A DNA stretch of 30,985 bases from JANMOK01 sp031415055 (GCA_031415055.1 JANOQZ010000014.1:1-30985); one strand, 5' to 3'. Shown: positions 1 to 8,788, counted from the stretch's first letter. Made by a program: numbers and translations. The notes: generated by a model not told the origin, from the sequence alone.

Positions 1-249
1 GATCCCACTCCCGTCAACCATGCTCATCGCCAAAGCTCCCGACCGCTTCCGGAAGTCGAACCCGACCGCCCCCGCTTCCGCAGCTGGACCGTCCGCACCG
101 CCTCGGCGGGTTACGAGAAGCTGACCGACACCAAACGCGGCCTGCTCGTGCTGAAGTTCCAAGATCGGCCCAGCCAAGAGATTCTCAATGCCGTGAAGGA
201 CGGCGGATTCCAGTACCACCCCGACTACGAAGACCAAGGCAAAGTCTGG
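1..249 (+). CDS. Partial protein fragment, plasmid/phage-like, possibly foreign to this contig
   Basis: The plus-strand frame starting at base 1 is open and reads like a real protein (FRSWTVRTAS near residue 26, LLVLKFQDRP near 48, GGFQYHPDYEDQGKVWL near 67-83). It lacks both ends. The style resembles small domains in large plasmid or phage polyvalent proteins, but I do not recognise the family. The minus strand of the same stretch is also open as a continuation of nrdJ, but that translation does not resemble any NrdJ. The change of identity falls around 229-249, where the same bases encode plausible residues of both proteins. I infer that this fragment was joined to the nrdJ contig during assembly. 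Recombination is the alternative. Confidence 0.35.
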
Positions 250-2316
250 CTCGATCCCGGTCGTATCGCAATCCATCACCAAGCCAATGGTGCCGGTTGG
301 CGCAATCACCGTCGACTGCGCGTTGCGATAGCCGTATTTCTCGCCCAATTTCAGCGCCAAGTCCCACGCTTCGTGGGCGAGATTCAACAAATGGCCGTCC
401 GGGCAATTGTCATGGTCAAGCGGCACGGGCTCGACGGCCAATCCCTCATAACCGCTAGCTTCACCTAGCGCCGCGCGACGATGGTTGCGCATTACCCGCA
501 ACATATGGTCAGCATTTGCGGGATAGCCAGGAAACGCGCCCAACTCGCTCGCCATCTCGGCCGAGGTGGAATAGCAAACCCCGGTCATGATTGCGCTCAA
601 CACACCGCCCAATGCCCGACCTTCGGCTGAATCATAACCAAAGCCCATGTTCATCAGCAGTCCGCCGATATTGGCGTAACCTAGCCCGGTAGTGCGGAAT
701 TTGAAGGAAAGTTCGGCAATCTGTGGCGACGGGAATTGCGCCATCATCACCGAGATTTCCAGTGTCACCATCCACAAACGGCAGGTGTGGATATAGGCGT
801 CGGCATTGAACTTGCCGTCTTTCAGAAACGGCAGCAGGTTGATCGACGCCAAATTGCAGGCCGTATCGTCCAAGAACATATATTCCGAACACGGATTGCT
901 GGCCCTGATCGGCCCATCCGCCGGGCACGTGTGCCAAGCGTTGATCGTGTCATGAAACTGGATGCCCGGATCGGCGCAAGACCAAGCGGCGTGACCAATT
1001 TGGTCCCACAAATCGCGGGCTTTCAGCGTTTTCGCCACTTTGCCATCAATCCGGCGGATCAACGCCCAGTCGGCGTCGTCTTTGACCGCTTGCAAAAACG
1101 CATCGGTAACCCGCACCGAATTATTGGAATTCTGACCGGAAACCGTCAGATACGCGTCCGAATCCCAGTCGGTGTCATAGGCCGGAAATTCAATCGAGGA
1201 ATACCCCTGCCCGGCATACTGTAACACGCGCTTGACGTAACCTTCCGGGATCATCGCCTTCTTGGCTGACCGAATGGCCGCCTTCAAACCCGCGTTCACC
1301 GACGGATCCAATGCATCCACTTCCCGCCCATCCCAAGCCCGGATTGCCGCAAAAATGTCGTTCAACCGCGCTTGATGCAGCTTGGAACCGGCGACCAGCG
1401 AGGCAACTTTTTGCTCCTCGACAACTTTCCAGTTGATGAATTCCTCAATGTCAGGGTGATCCATATCGCAGATCACCATTTTAGCCGCCCTGCGAGTGGT
1501 GCCACCGGATTTGATTGCGCCAGCAGCGCGGTCACCGATTTTCAGGAACGACATCAGGCCGGATGACTTGCCACCCCCCGCCAGCGATTCATTCGCGCCA
1601 CGTAGAGAGGAAAAATTGGTGCCAGTGCCCGAACCATATTTGAACAAACGCGCCTCACGCGTCCACAAATCCATGATGCCGCCTTCGTTCACCAAGTCGT
1701 CGCTGACCGACTGGATGAAACAGGCATGCGGTTGCGGGTGTTCATAGGCCGACTCGGATTTCGTCAATTTGCCACTTTGGTAGTCGACGTAAAAATGTCC
1801 TTGCGACGGACCATCAATCCCATAAGCCCAGTGCAGCCCGGTGTTAAACCATTGCGGCGAATTCGGCGCTGCCATCTGCACCGCCAGCATGAATCGCATT
1901 TCGTCGTAATAGGCCCGCGCGTCGCCCTCGGATGAGAAATACCCGCCTTTGACGCCCCAATAGGCCCAAGCGCCAGCCAGCCGGTCAAACACTTGTTTCG
2001 CGGTTGTTTCGCCGATGTAACGGTCTTTTTCCGGCAAGGCGGCAAATTTTTCTTCGTCTGGAATCGAACGCCACAAAAAGGCTGGAACGCCTTTCTCTTT
2101 CACCCGTTTTGTGAATGCTGGAATCCCAGCCTTGCGGAAATATTTCTGCGCCAAAACGTCTGACGCCACTTGGCTCCAACCTGCAGGCACTTCCAAATCC
2201 TGCTGCGAGAAAACCACCGACCCATCGGGATTGCGAATCTCCGACGCCGTAACTCGAAATTCCAAGCCGCCATAGGCACCTGTTGCTTCACTGGTAAAAC
2301 GCCGTTCGATCTTCAT
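229..2316 (-). CDS. nrdJ: Adenosylcobalamin-dependent (class II) ribonucleoside-diphosphate reductase, C-terminal part missing
   Basis: Reduces ribonucleotides to deoxyribonucleotides in the cytoplasm using adenosylcobalamin as radical source, so it needs no oxygen. I translated the frame line by line from ATG at 2316 and found no frameshift. It opens with MKIERRFTSEAT. It has the redox cysteine context HACF near residue 198, the active-site NPCSE near 474-478, CNLASINL near 487, and PTGTIGLVMDCDTTGIEPDF near 673. Recognisable homology ends near residue 696 at base 229; family members usually continue with KFKKLAGGG and total roughly 1,200 residues, so about 40 percent is absent. The frame stays open to base 1 but the residues no longer match the family. 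The start is supported by AGG just upstream. A candidate NrdR box lies about 125 bases upstream. Confidence 0.93.
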
Positions 2317-2865
2317 AACCTGCCCCGTTTTTTTGGACCCGAGAGTCACCTTTGCGCTGTGCCGTGATGGGAGGCACAAATTCGGGCGTTTCGCCCCTGC
2401 TGACATTTACGAAAACACTTTCGTCCCCTGCCGCGCCGACCACTAGATATTGTGGTTCTGTCCGCAGCCTGCACAACCTGACGCATTGCCCCGGCATTGG
2501 TCAAACAATTTATTCACGGATTTGTCATATTTTGCTGTTGACTGTGATCTTGCTGGAAAATCGGCGATTTGACCAAAAAACCGCAGCGCCGGTTTGTGCA
2601 GTTGCGAAGGACAAAATCTTGCTACGCTAAATGCATAAAAGCCAAGCGAGCCAAGCGATTATGAATCTTTCTTCAGAAACCACAAAAAGATCGCTTAACA
2701 ATTGGTACCGCAGTGCGATTGCCGCGATGCCGCAATGTCAAAGCCTCCACTTTGATTCGTGTGGCAGGATTGCCATGCCGCGAAGCGCATTCTGAAGGTC
2801 GCACCCACAACAGAAGCTTGTCAAAAATGGCCCAGTCTGACCGCAGCACAGAAGTGGAGCGCAAG
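2317..2865. other. Divergent intergenic region between nrdJ and the Rieske oxygenase gene
   Basis: About 550 bases separate the two divergent starts. Short open frames exist on both strands but none looks like a protein. It holds a candidate NrdR box (2440-2455) and an imperfect palindrome at 2409-2424 whose centre is 31 bases from that of the box. I could not identify confident promoter hexamers. Confidence 0.5.
2440..2455. promoter_or_regulatory. Candidate NrdR box upstream of nrdJ
   Basis: The 16-base near-palindrome CCACTAGATATTGTGG resembles the NrdR operator consensus (roughly acaCwAtATaTwGTgt). NrdR represses ribonucleotide reductase genes and usually binds paired sites about three helical turns apart. 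The palindrome ACGAAAACACTTTCGT at 2409-2424 sits at that spacing but matches the consensus poorly. Placement upstream of a ribonucleotide reductase gene supports the call. Confidence 0.55.
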
Positions 2866-4023
2866 ATGACAGTTACAGACGCGCTTCAACAACAGCTACA
2901 GACCGTCATGCGTCCTGTTGCGCAAGCAAATGGCCTTCCCAACCATTTCTACATCACGCCCGAAGGGTTGGCGCTTGAACGCGACCGGCTGTTCTTTGCT
3001 GGGTGGGCATGTATCGGTCTGACAAAGGATGTGCCGCAAAAGGGTGACGTTCTGCCCTGTGAGTTACTCGGCGCCCCGTTGCTGTTGGTGCGCGACCACG
3101 ACAATACGATTAGGGTCTATCAGAACGTCTGCCGACATCGCGGCATGATCTTGGTCAGCCAGCCGACCAATTTCGGCGGTGTCATCCGCTGCCCCTATCA
3201 TTCCTGGTGCTATTCGCTGGACGGTAAACTGCGGGCCACGCCGCATGTCGGCGGCCCGGGTATCAATAAGCACGCGTCAGTCGCTCCCGAAACCACGGGC
3301 CTGATCGACGTTCGCTGTGGCGTGTTTATGGATATGGTGTTTGTGAACCTTGACGGAAAAGCAGCAGATTTTGTTACTTTTTCAAAGCCTTACCAAAAAC
3401 TTTGGGCCGACTTCTATGACCAACCGCTGTTCCACGGTGGCGCGGACTCAAGTTTCACGCTGCCAGTGAACTGTAATTGGAAACTGGCGGTCGAGAATTA
3501 CTTGGAAAGCTATCATCTGCCGTGGGTGCACCCCGGGCTGAACGCTTATTCGCGGCTGGAAGACCACTATCATATCGAATCACCCGACCAGTATTCAGGT
3601 CAGGGCACTTTGGTCTACAATCCGAAACTCAGCGAAACCCAATCATTCCCCAATTTCGCCGACCTACCCAAGAAATGGGATAAATCCGCCGAATATATCG
3701 GCATGTTCCCTAATGTTTTGCTCGGTGTCCACCGCGACCATTTTTACGCCATCCGGCTGGAACCGCTCGACCACGGCACAACGCTCGAACACGTTGATCT
3801 GTATTATGCCAGCGAAGAAGCGGCTTCATCTGACGGTTACAAAAACTTGCGCCAATCCAATGCCGCCTTGTGGAAAAGCATATTTCTGGAAGACATTGGC
3901 GTCGTGGAAGGCATGCAGAAAGGCCGCCGTGCGCCGGGGTTTGATGGTGGAAGATTTTCGGCGGTGATGGACAGCCCGACGCATCTGTTCCACGCTTGGG
4001 TGGCAAAGCGCCTTGCCAAGTGA
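2866..4023 (+). CDS. Rieske non-haem iron oxygenase, alpha subunit
   Basis: Catalytic subunit of a ring-hydroxylating-type oxygenase of about 385 residues. The Rieske [2Fe-2S] ligands are CRH at residues 89-91 and CPYH at 109-112. The mononuclear iron site is in ENYLESYHLPWVH, with histidines near 217 and 222. The bridging residue just before the first histidine (near 214) is Glu, where naphthalene-dioxygenase types have Asp. Known Glu-type enzymes include carnitine and glycine-betaine monooxygenases, so a quaternary-ammonium or similar substrate is possible, but this is inference. The start at 2866 is preceded by GGAG with six bases of spacing; the open frame extends upstream to 2713 but that part looks non-coding. 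No reductase or ferredoxin partner gene is nearby. The stop overlaps the next small gene. Confidence 0.88.
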   Translation: MTVTDALQQQLQTVMRPVAQANGLPNHFYITPEGLALERDRLFFAGWACIGLTKDVPQKGDVLPCELLGAPLLLVRDHDNTIRVYQNVCRHRGMILVSQPTNFGGVIRCPYHSWCYSLDGKLRATPHVGGPGINKHASVAPETTGLIDVRCGVFMDMVFVNLDGKAADFVTFSKPYQKLWADFYDQPLFHGGADSSFTLPVNCNWKLAVENYLESYHLPWVHPGLNAYSRLEDHYHIESPDQYSGQGTLVYNPKLSETQSFPNFADLPKKWDKSAEYIGMFPNVLLGVHRDHFYAIRLEPLDHGTTLEHVDLYYASEEAASSDGYKNLRQSNAALWKSIFLEDIGVVEGMQKGRRAPGFDGGRFSAVMDSPTHLFHAWVAKRLAK

Positions 4024-4237
4024 CCCCGCCCGACTTGATGCCGAATTGATTGCACTGCATGGCAGCGGACAAAATTCCCGGCTTTGCGACCTACACGAGC
4101 AGGCAGCGCTGCTTTTGGACAATGCCAACGCCCAGCGCTTTCATCTGACCCACGCTTGGATCTATGCGTTGGTTGCTGGTGATGCACGCCGAATCAACGC
4201 ACTGGAGACACGCCTAAAAAGTTTGGGCGGTCTCTAA
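4013..4237 (+). CDS. Small conserved-looking protein overlapping the Rieske gene
   Basis: Encodes 74 residues starting at a TTG that overlaps the end of the Rieske oxygenase gene by 11 bases, which suggests translational coupling. No ATG or GTG is available in frame nearby. The composition looks coding: an alpha-helical pattern with DLHEQAALLLDNANAQRF, then FHLTHAWIYALVAGD, then an amphipathic end. It resembles small helical alphaproteobacterial proteins of unknown function that have an FLTHAYVFALE-like motif. It ends three bases before the convergent galM gene. Function unknown. Confidence 0.6.
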   Translation: MPSDPARLDAELIALHGSGQNSRLCDLHEQAALLLDNANAQRFHLTHAWIYALVAGDARRINALETRLKSLGGL

Positions 4238-4240
4238 GGT

Positions 4241-5248
4241 TTAACCTGCAATATCCACCGCATAGTATTGATAATACGGGTTTTCTGGCGTTCTGATAAC
4301 ACTGGGAAAGTTCGCATGATGCACGGCATCGGGAAAGTGCTGGGCTTCCAAACACAGGCCGGAAAACTTGCCATATTCTACCCCGCTCAACCCCTTTGTC
4401 CCGTCTTTTGCCATCACCGAATTATACGCCTGTATCGCCGGTTGATCGGTCCAGACCTTCATTACCACCCCGCTTTTATCGCCAACCGCCGTCGCGGCGG
4501 CGATACTGGTATTGCGCCCCCCGCGCAGAACCAAGTTCATATCGACCCCCAGCCCTTGCGGATCAATCGCCCGCATTGCCACGGCTTGGCGAAAATCGTA
4601 GCGGGTTCCTTCGACAGATTTTATCGTCCCATCAGGGATCAGCAGATCATCCGTCGGCGTGTAATGCTCGGCATCGACCTGCAAAACATGATCCAATGCC
4701 GTGCCCTCGCCGTTCAGATTGTAATAATTGTGCTGCGCCAGATTGATTGGCGTCGCCCGATCCGGCTGCCCCGACATTTCCCATACCAGTTTTGATCCGT
4801 CCAAGGTCATCGTCACGCTAAAAGCAACCGCCCCCGGATAGCCTTCTTCCCCATCGGGCGAGGCATAGGTCAAGCGCACCGAATTCGTTTCACTATCGGT
4901 ATCCATGTTCCAAAGCCGTTTGCCCAAACCCGTGACCCCGCCATGCAGCGAATGTGGGCCGGCTTTTGTCGTTAGATGATAGGTCTTGCCGTCCAAATCG
5001 AACTTTGCCCCGGCAATCCGATTGGCCACCCGCCCGGCAATAATGCCATGCGAGGCGCTTTTGCTGACGAATTCATCCATCGTCGCAAAGCCCTGCATCA
5101 CCCGCAAATCACCCGAACTGCGGGCAATGATCCAATCTTGTGTGGCGCAGCCAAAAGACAAAATCGAAACCTGCGCCTTATCGCTCTCCAATACGGCGCG
5201 TTCGACTTTGCGGCCTTCATATTCGCCAAACAGTTTTTTCTGAATCAT
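4241..5248 (-). CDS. galM: Aldose 1-epimerase (mutarotase)
   Basis: Interconverts alpha and beta anomers of aldoses such as galactose and glucose. The 335-residue protein matches the usual family length of 335-350. Visible motifs are GRVANRI (73-77, substrate arginine), LHGG (101-104), the catalytic histidine in AQHNYYNL (H173) and the catalytic glutamate in GLCLEAQHFPD (E301). It lacks a signal peptide, so it is cytoplasmic. It is convergent with the preceding small gene and stands alone; no sugar operon genes are adjacent. Confidence 0.93.
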   Translation of the reverse strand: MIQKKLFGEYEGRKVERAVLESDKAQVSILSFGCATQDWIIARSSGDLRVMQGFATMDEFVSKSASHGIIAGRVANRIAGAKFDLDGKTYHLTTKAGPHSLHGGVTGLGKRLWNMDTDSETNSVRLTYASPDGEEGYPGAVAFSVTMTLDGSKLVWEMSGQPDRATPINLAQHNYYNLNGEGTALDHVLQVDAEHYTPTDDLLIPDGTIKSVEGTRYDFRQAVAMRAIDPQGLGVDMNLVLRGGRNTSIAAATAVGDKSGVVMKVWTDQPAIQAYNSVMAKDGTKGLSGVEYGKFSGLCLEAQHFPDAVHHANFPSVIRTPENPYYQYYAVDIAG

Positions 5249-5309
5249 CGCCCACGCTCCCTTGTTCGCGCCTTTGTCGCGCGAAGTGGAGCCATCGTCA
5301 AAGCTGAAA

Positions 5310-6122
5310 TCAAACCAGCGGTGCTGCCGCCTTGGCGATGCCGGTCAATGTAGTGTCGGCCAGATCGCCGACAACCGCGTAGGAGGCGCCGTTTTCTTTC
5401 CAAGAAACCAACCGCGACGCGCCAATCGAGGTTTCAGCGAAATCGCCAAAAGCCTGATCTGCAGCCATAACGATGCACAGCGCAACAACGCTGCCATCGG
5501 AGTGGCGATACATCAGTTGTGCCACTGGTTTCGCCGCCGCAACTAACAATCTGCCGCCTTCAAACGTCAGCCCCTGCGCCGTCAAATCCGGAGCTTTCAC
5601 CGGCACGCCAACGACTTTGGTCAACCATTTTTCCAAATGCGGCTGCTCGTTGGCGGCAACTTCGACCAGATGCCGCTCCTCCGCGGCATAGACGCGGTGA
5701 TAATCCGCAATGTCGCTTAACCAATCCGACTGCGCTACGATCGCCGGTTGCGGCCATGACGCCGCTATATATCCACCCGCCGCGCCCGCAACAACCAGCG
5801 CCAGTGATGCCGCGATAGAACGGATTGCAAATAAATACCTACTGCGACGGCTGCGGTCACCATCGCGGGTGTCTTCAATGACCGGCACTCGCTGGCGATT
5901 GTTGGCCGAGCCTTCAATCGCCCGCGCCAATGCCAAAGGCACCGGTTCGTTCAACTCGGCTTCGAAATAGTCGCGGGCTAAGGTATTGGCACGCCGCATT
6001 CCATCGATCCGTGCGGCAATGGTTGACTCGCTACGTGAACGCAATTCCAATGTCTGCGCTTCTTCAGCCGAAAGGGCGCCGTCCAGAAAAGCCGAGATTT
6101 GTAGGTCAAGTTGTTCTGACAT
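5310..6122 (-). CDS. Membrane-anchored anti-sigma factor
   Basis: Predicted to bind and inhibit the ECF sigma factor encoded just upstream. About 270 residues: a helical cytoplasmic N-terminus (LDLQISAFLDGALSAEEAQ, typical of anti-sigma domains), one transmembrane helix near 94-117 (IAASLALVVAGAAGGYIAA), then a periplasmic region of about 150 residues. The zinc-binding HxxxCxxC signature of ZAS anti-sigmas is absent. ATG at 6122 is chosen; an in-frame TTG at 6128 overlaps the sigma stop. The two genes are almost contiguous, so they are probably translationally coupled. Confidence 0.82.
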   Translation of the reverse strand: MSEQLDLQISAFLDGALSAEEAQTLELRSRSESTIAARIDGMRRANTLARDYFEAELNEPVPLALARAIEGSANNRQRVPVIEDTRDGDRSRRSRYLFAIRSIAASLALVVAGAAGGYIAASWPQPAIVAQSDWLSDIADYHRVYAAEERHLVEVAANEQPHLEKWLTKVVGVPVKAPDLTAQGLTFEGGRLLVAAAKPVAQLMYRHSDGSVVALCIVMAADQAFGDFAETSIGASRLVSWKENGASYAVVGDLADTTLTGIAKAAAPLV

Positions 6123-6124
6123 GA

Positions 6125-6643
6125 TCAAACCTGCCGCAGGGCAGATACGCCCGTGCGATTCAATCCGTCGCGAAGCGCCGCGCGTGCCCGTGACAGCCTG
6201 CTCATCACCGTGCCGATCGGAATATCCAGGATTTCAGCGGTTTCGCTATAAGAATGCTCCTCAACGCCGACCAAAAGCAGCACGGACGATAGACCTTCGG
6301 GCAAAGATTCGATCATCTGCCCAACTTGGCCAACAAAGGTTTTTTCGTCGGAACTTGCCATATTGCCGGGCAAATTAGCCAAGTCCGCATCGACCACGCC
6401 TTGGCCAAAACGCACTTTGCGTTTGCGCAGTTCAGAAATCCACAAGTTGCGCATCATGGTGTAAACCCAAGCATCCAGCCGCGTGCCCGGTTGCCACTGC
6501 CCCATGCGCGTAATCGCCCGTTCGCAGGCCGACTGCACCAAATCGTCGGCATCGGCCGCATCACGCGTTAAAGTTCGCGCAAACCGCCGTAGCCGCGGTA
6601 GCAAATGGATCAATTCGCGTTTGAACTGCGCGGCATCAGTCAC
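6125..6643 (-). CDS. ECF-type sigma-70 family RNA polymerase sigma factor
   Basis: Directs RNA polymerase to a stress or envelope regulon. Region 2 is visible as RRFARTLTRDAADADDLVQSACERA and RLDAWVYTMMRNLWISELRKRK; region 4 as SLPEGLSSVLLLVGVEEHSYSETAEILDIPIGTVMSRLSRAR. I prefer the GTG at 6643 (protein begins VTDAAQFKREL) because GGAG lies at 6653-6656 with nine bases of spacing and homologues commonly begin MTDA. An ATG at 6727 and a TTG at 6739 are in frame and would add 28-32 residues of unlikely sequence. The anti-sigma gene follows immediately. A strong nested inverted repeat lies upstream at 6741-6780. Confidence 0.9.
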   Translation of the reverse strand: MTDAAQFKRELIHLLPRLRRFARTLTRDAADADDLVQSACERAITRMGQWQPGTRLDAWVYTMMRNLWISELRKRKVRFGQGVVDADLANLPGNMASSDEKTFVGQVGQMIESLPEGLSSVLLLVGVEEHSYSETAEILDIPIGTVMSRLSRARAALRDGLNRTGVSALRQV

Positions 6644-6740
6644 GCGGTTATTCTCCGTCGGAAAAGCCTGCCAGACCAAACAGCCCGGCGTCGGCGAAAA
6701 CTCTGACAAAACCTGAGCGCTATGCATAGCAGATTCCAAT

Positions 6741-6780
6741 GTCGAGCGGGTTAGAAATGTTGATCATTTGCCCGCTCGAC
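6741..6780. repeat. Nested perfect inverted repeat between the TPR gene and the sigma gene
   Basis: Outer arms GTCGAGCGGG (6741-6750) and CCCGCTCGAC (6771-6780) pair perfectly over 10 bp. Inside, AAATG (6755-6759) and CATTT (6765-6769) pair around a five-base loop. On the minus strand the element begins 12 bases after the TPR gene stop and lies upstream of the sigma gene. It could be a transcript-end or attenuator hairpin, but no U-tract follows, or an operator controlling the sigma gene. Confidence 0.6.
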
Positions 6781-6792
6781 CATTTTCATCGC

Positions 6793-7341
6793 CTAATAGG
6801 TGGATTCTTCGCCATCCAACGCCAATTCCAGCGCCCGATAAGCCCAAGTATCGCGTCCGCCAAAGCTTTCGATAATCGCCAGTTGCTCTTGCGCCGCTGC
6901 AATGTCGCCCTGCTGAATCAACGCCTGTCCCATGTAAGAGCGAGCAAGAATATAATCCGGCTTGGCGTCCAAGGCTTGGCGGTAAAATTCCATGCCAATT
7001 TCCATCCGACCGGCCTTGCGGTTGGCGAAACCTAGATAGTTCAAGATCCGCGGATCGTGTGGATTCGCCGCCAAATTTAACACCCGAATCGCGTTGTCAT
7101 ATTGTCCGGCGTAGGCAAATTCACGGGCGTTATTGTAAATCTGATCATCATTCATGCTGGATTCTTCGGGAACCACGCATTCCTGCAATTCTTCATCCCA
7201 AATCATGCCTTCTTCGCATACAATGGTTGTCTCGGTGGCTTTGGGCGGCTCGGTGCTGTCTGAACCCGCTGAAAATACCGGAATCGCTGACATGGTCAAA
7301 ACCAAACTCAACGCTGAAATCGATGCATAAGTTGTTTTCAT
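6793..7341 (-). CDS. Exported TPR-repeat protein
   Basis: 182 residues. Residues 1-25 form a signal peptide (MKTTYASISALSLVLTMSAI, cleavage near FSAG), so the protein is periplasmic or surface-associated. A short acidic segment with two cysteines follows (CEEGMIWDEELQECV). Residues 65-170 contain about three tetratricopeptide-like repeats (YNNAREFAYAGQYDNAIRVL, LGFANRKAGRMEIGMEFYRQALDAKPD, GQALIQQGDIAAAQEQL). TPRs mediate protein-protein contacts; the specific role is unknown. It lies upstream of and in the same direction as the ECF sigma and anti-sigma genes, but the hairpin at 6741-6780 intervenes. Confidence 0.78.
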   Translation of the reverse strand: MKTTYASISALSLVLTMSAIPVFSAGSDSTEPPKATETTIVCEEGMIWDEELQECVVPEESSMNDDQIYNNAREFAYAGQYDNAIRVLNLAANPHDPRILNYLGFANRKAGRMEIGMEFYRQALDAKPDYILARSYMGQALIQQGDIAAAQEQLAIIESFGGRDTWAYRALELALDGEESTY

Positions 7342-7481
7342 TTTCGTAACCTGTCCTGTCTAAAGGATTTGATCGTGCATGTTTTGTTTCGCGCGGCGTC
7401 ATTGCTGCCACCGTCGATACTGTAACGAAGACACGCGGCGGATTATTCCCAAATTCGAAAAATATCTCGGATTTGTGAAAA

Positions 7482-7558
7482 TGGTCGGGGCGATAGGATT
7501 CGAACCTACGACCTACGGTTCCCAAAACCGTCGCGCTACCAGCCTGCGCTACGCCCCG
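7482..7558 (-). tRNA. tRNA-Pro (anticodon TGG)
   Basis: The minus strand folds as a complete cloverleaf of 77 bases. The acceptor arm is CGGGGCG paired with CGCCCCG, followed by discriminator A and an encoded CCA. The anticodon stem ACGGT/ACCGT encloses the loop TTTGGGA, giving anticodon TGG, which reads proline codons. The T-arm has GTTCGAATC. It lies about 60 bases downstream of the DUF192 gene in the same direction. Confidence 0.95.
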
Positions 7559-7618
7559 ACTATTGAGCGCCCGTCTATAACATCCGTCGTGCAAAAGAAA
7601 AGGTGCAATCCTGTTGCC

Positions 7619-8098
7619 CTAACCCGCGCATTTCCAAACCGCCAAGGTCTGATCAACCGCTGGATTGCGCATCATACTGCCAATCTCCAGCCCAAGCTTT
7701 TCCGCCAACCCGCCATTGACCTCTAATACAAACTTGACGTTCGGCCCGCCAACGCGCGGCACATCCGTCTGCGGCACAGCCTCGGCCACAATCTGCGTCA
7801 CCACGCCCGTTTCATCCATAAACACCATGTCCAGCGGGATCAGCGTGTTATGCATCCAAAAAACCGCGTCGATGGGGTCTTCATAGATAAACAACATGCC
7901 CGAAAATTGCGGCATGGTTTCGCGGAACATCAGGCCAATCGCGCGTTCCTTGGCGTCGTCAGCAATTTCAACCGTAAAACGCACTTGCGAGAAGACATTG
8001 CGGAAATCGGCAACGGACTCGGCACAATCCTGCGCCAGCACGCGCTGCGAATTCAGCAAAACAATTGCAATGACGCCAAGCGCCCTAATTGTGGCCAT
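7619..8098 (-). CDS. DUF192 family exported protein
   Basis: 159 residues with an N-terminal signal peptide (MATIRALGVIAIVLLNSQRV, cleavage after VLAQ), hence periplasmic. The DUF192 core is clear: FTVEIADDAKERAIGLMFRE, GMLFIYEDP, FWMHNTLIPLDMVF, VLEVNGG and LGLEIG. The biochemical function of the family is unsettled. The ATG lies inside the end of the cold-shock gene (14-base overlap), so the two are co-transcribed and probably translationally coupled. Confidence 0.9.
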   Translation of the reverse strand: MATIRALGVIAIVLLNSQRVLAQDCAESVADFRNVFSQVRFTVEIADDAKERAIGLMFRETMPQFSGMLFIYEDPIDAVFWMHNTLIPLDMVFMDETGVVTQIVAEAVPQTDVPRVGGPNVKFVLEVNGGLAEKLGLEIGSMMRNPAVDQTLAVWKCAG

Positions 8099-8603
8099 GC
8101 GTCACGGGATGGTCCCAAGACCGAACTTCCGACGCCATCTTGCCGCGCGGTCCATCAATCGTACGCACGCAAATCGCTTCGCCCGGTTGCAGTTCTGCCA
8201 GTCCAAATTGGCGCAAAACTTCCATATGCACAAAAATATCGTCGTTGCTGCCAAAGGCGTTCACAAAGCCGAAACCCTTGGTCTTGTCGAACCATTTGAC
8301 TCGCGCGGGCATCAACGCCGAAGCATCTTCATCGCCAACCACAAAGTCCGTCGGTCGATGCATTCCTTCCGGCGCCTCGGTATGGTCTACTTCCGGCGCG
8401 ACAATCTCGTGTATCACAGTGGCTTGCCGACCACGATCGGTGCCTTGGGCCTCGATCACAATTGCCGCGCCTTCGGCAACGGAACTGCGGCCAAAATTGC
8501 GCAGCACATTGGCGTGCAATAACACATCGCCCTCGCCGTCAGCGGTTACGATGAAGCCATAACCCTTTGTGGCGTCGAACCACTTCACGTGCCCCTTAAT
8601 CAT
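8085..8603 (-). CDS. Two-domain cold-shock protein
   Basis: 172 residues holding two cold-shock domains. The first (residues 1-68) has KWFDATKGYGFI and DVLLHANVL as RNP1/RNP2-like motifs; the second (98-163) has KWFDKTKGFGFV and DIFVHMEVL. A linker of about 30 acidic residues joins them. Such proteins bind single-stranded nucleic acid and act as RNA chaperones or transcription antiterminators. Tandem cold-shock domains of this length are usual in Rhodobacterales. The start is preceded by AGGGTG. The gene overlaps the DUF192 gene and follows pdxH in the same direction after a gap of about 185 bases in which I see nothing definite. Confidence 0.92.
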   Translation of the reverse strand: MIKGHVKWFDATKGYGFIVTADGEGDVLLHANVLRNFGRSSVAEGAAIVIEAQGTDRGRQATVIHEIVAPEVDHTEAPEGMHRPTDFVVGDEDASALMPARVKWFDKTKGFGFVNAFGSNDDIFVHMEVLRQFGLAELQPGEAICVRTIDGPRGKMASEVRSWDHPVTHGHN

Positions 8604-8788
8604 TCACACCCTGTCCAGTTTATTGCCACCGGTTCGATTTGGTCACCCAAGGCGTGAAACGCGTCGGGGGACTTACACAATATCAGCGAATATTTATGCT
8701 GCCGCAAGTGATTAACAAAAATTCCAGCACGAACACCACATTTGTCGCCGCTTCGTAGCCTGAGGCAACCATTTTGCCGCCAAAATCT

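Noticed and set aside
1..228. Intein within NrdJ as the reason homology stops
   Set aside because: The residue following FALV is not Cys or Ser, no intein block is seen, and the other strand carries a better coding frame.
2352..2630. Open frame of 92 codons on the plus strand upstream of the Rieske gene
   Set aside because: It overlaps the NrdR-box region, lacks a ribosome site and its translation does not look like a protein.
7440..7481. Hairpin after tRNA-Pro as an intrinsic terminator
   Set aside because: The arms (CAAATCCGA against TCGAATTTG) have a mismatch and no U-tract follows, so I do not call it.
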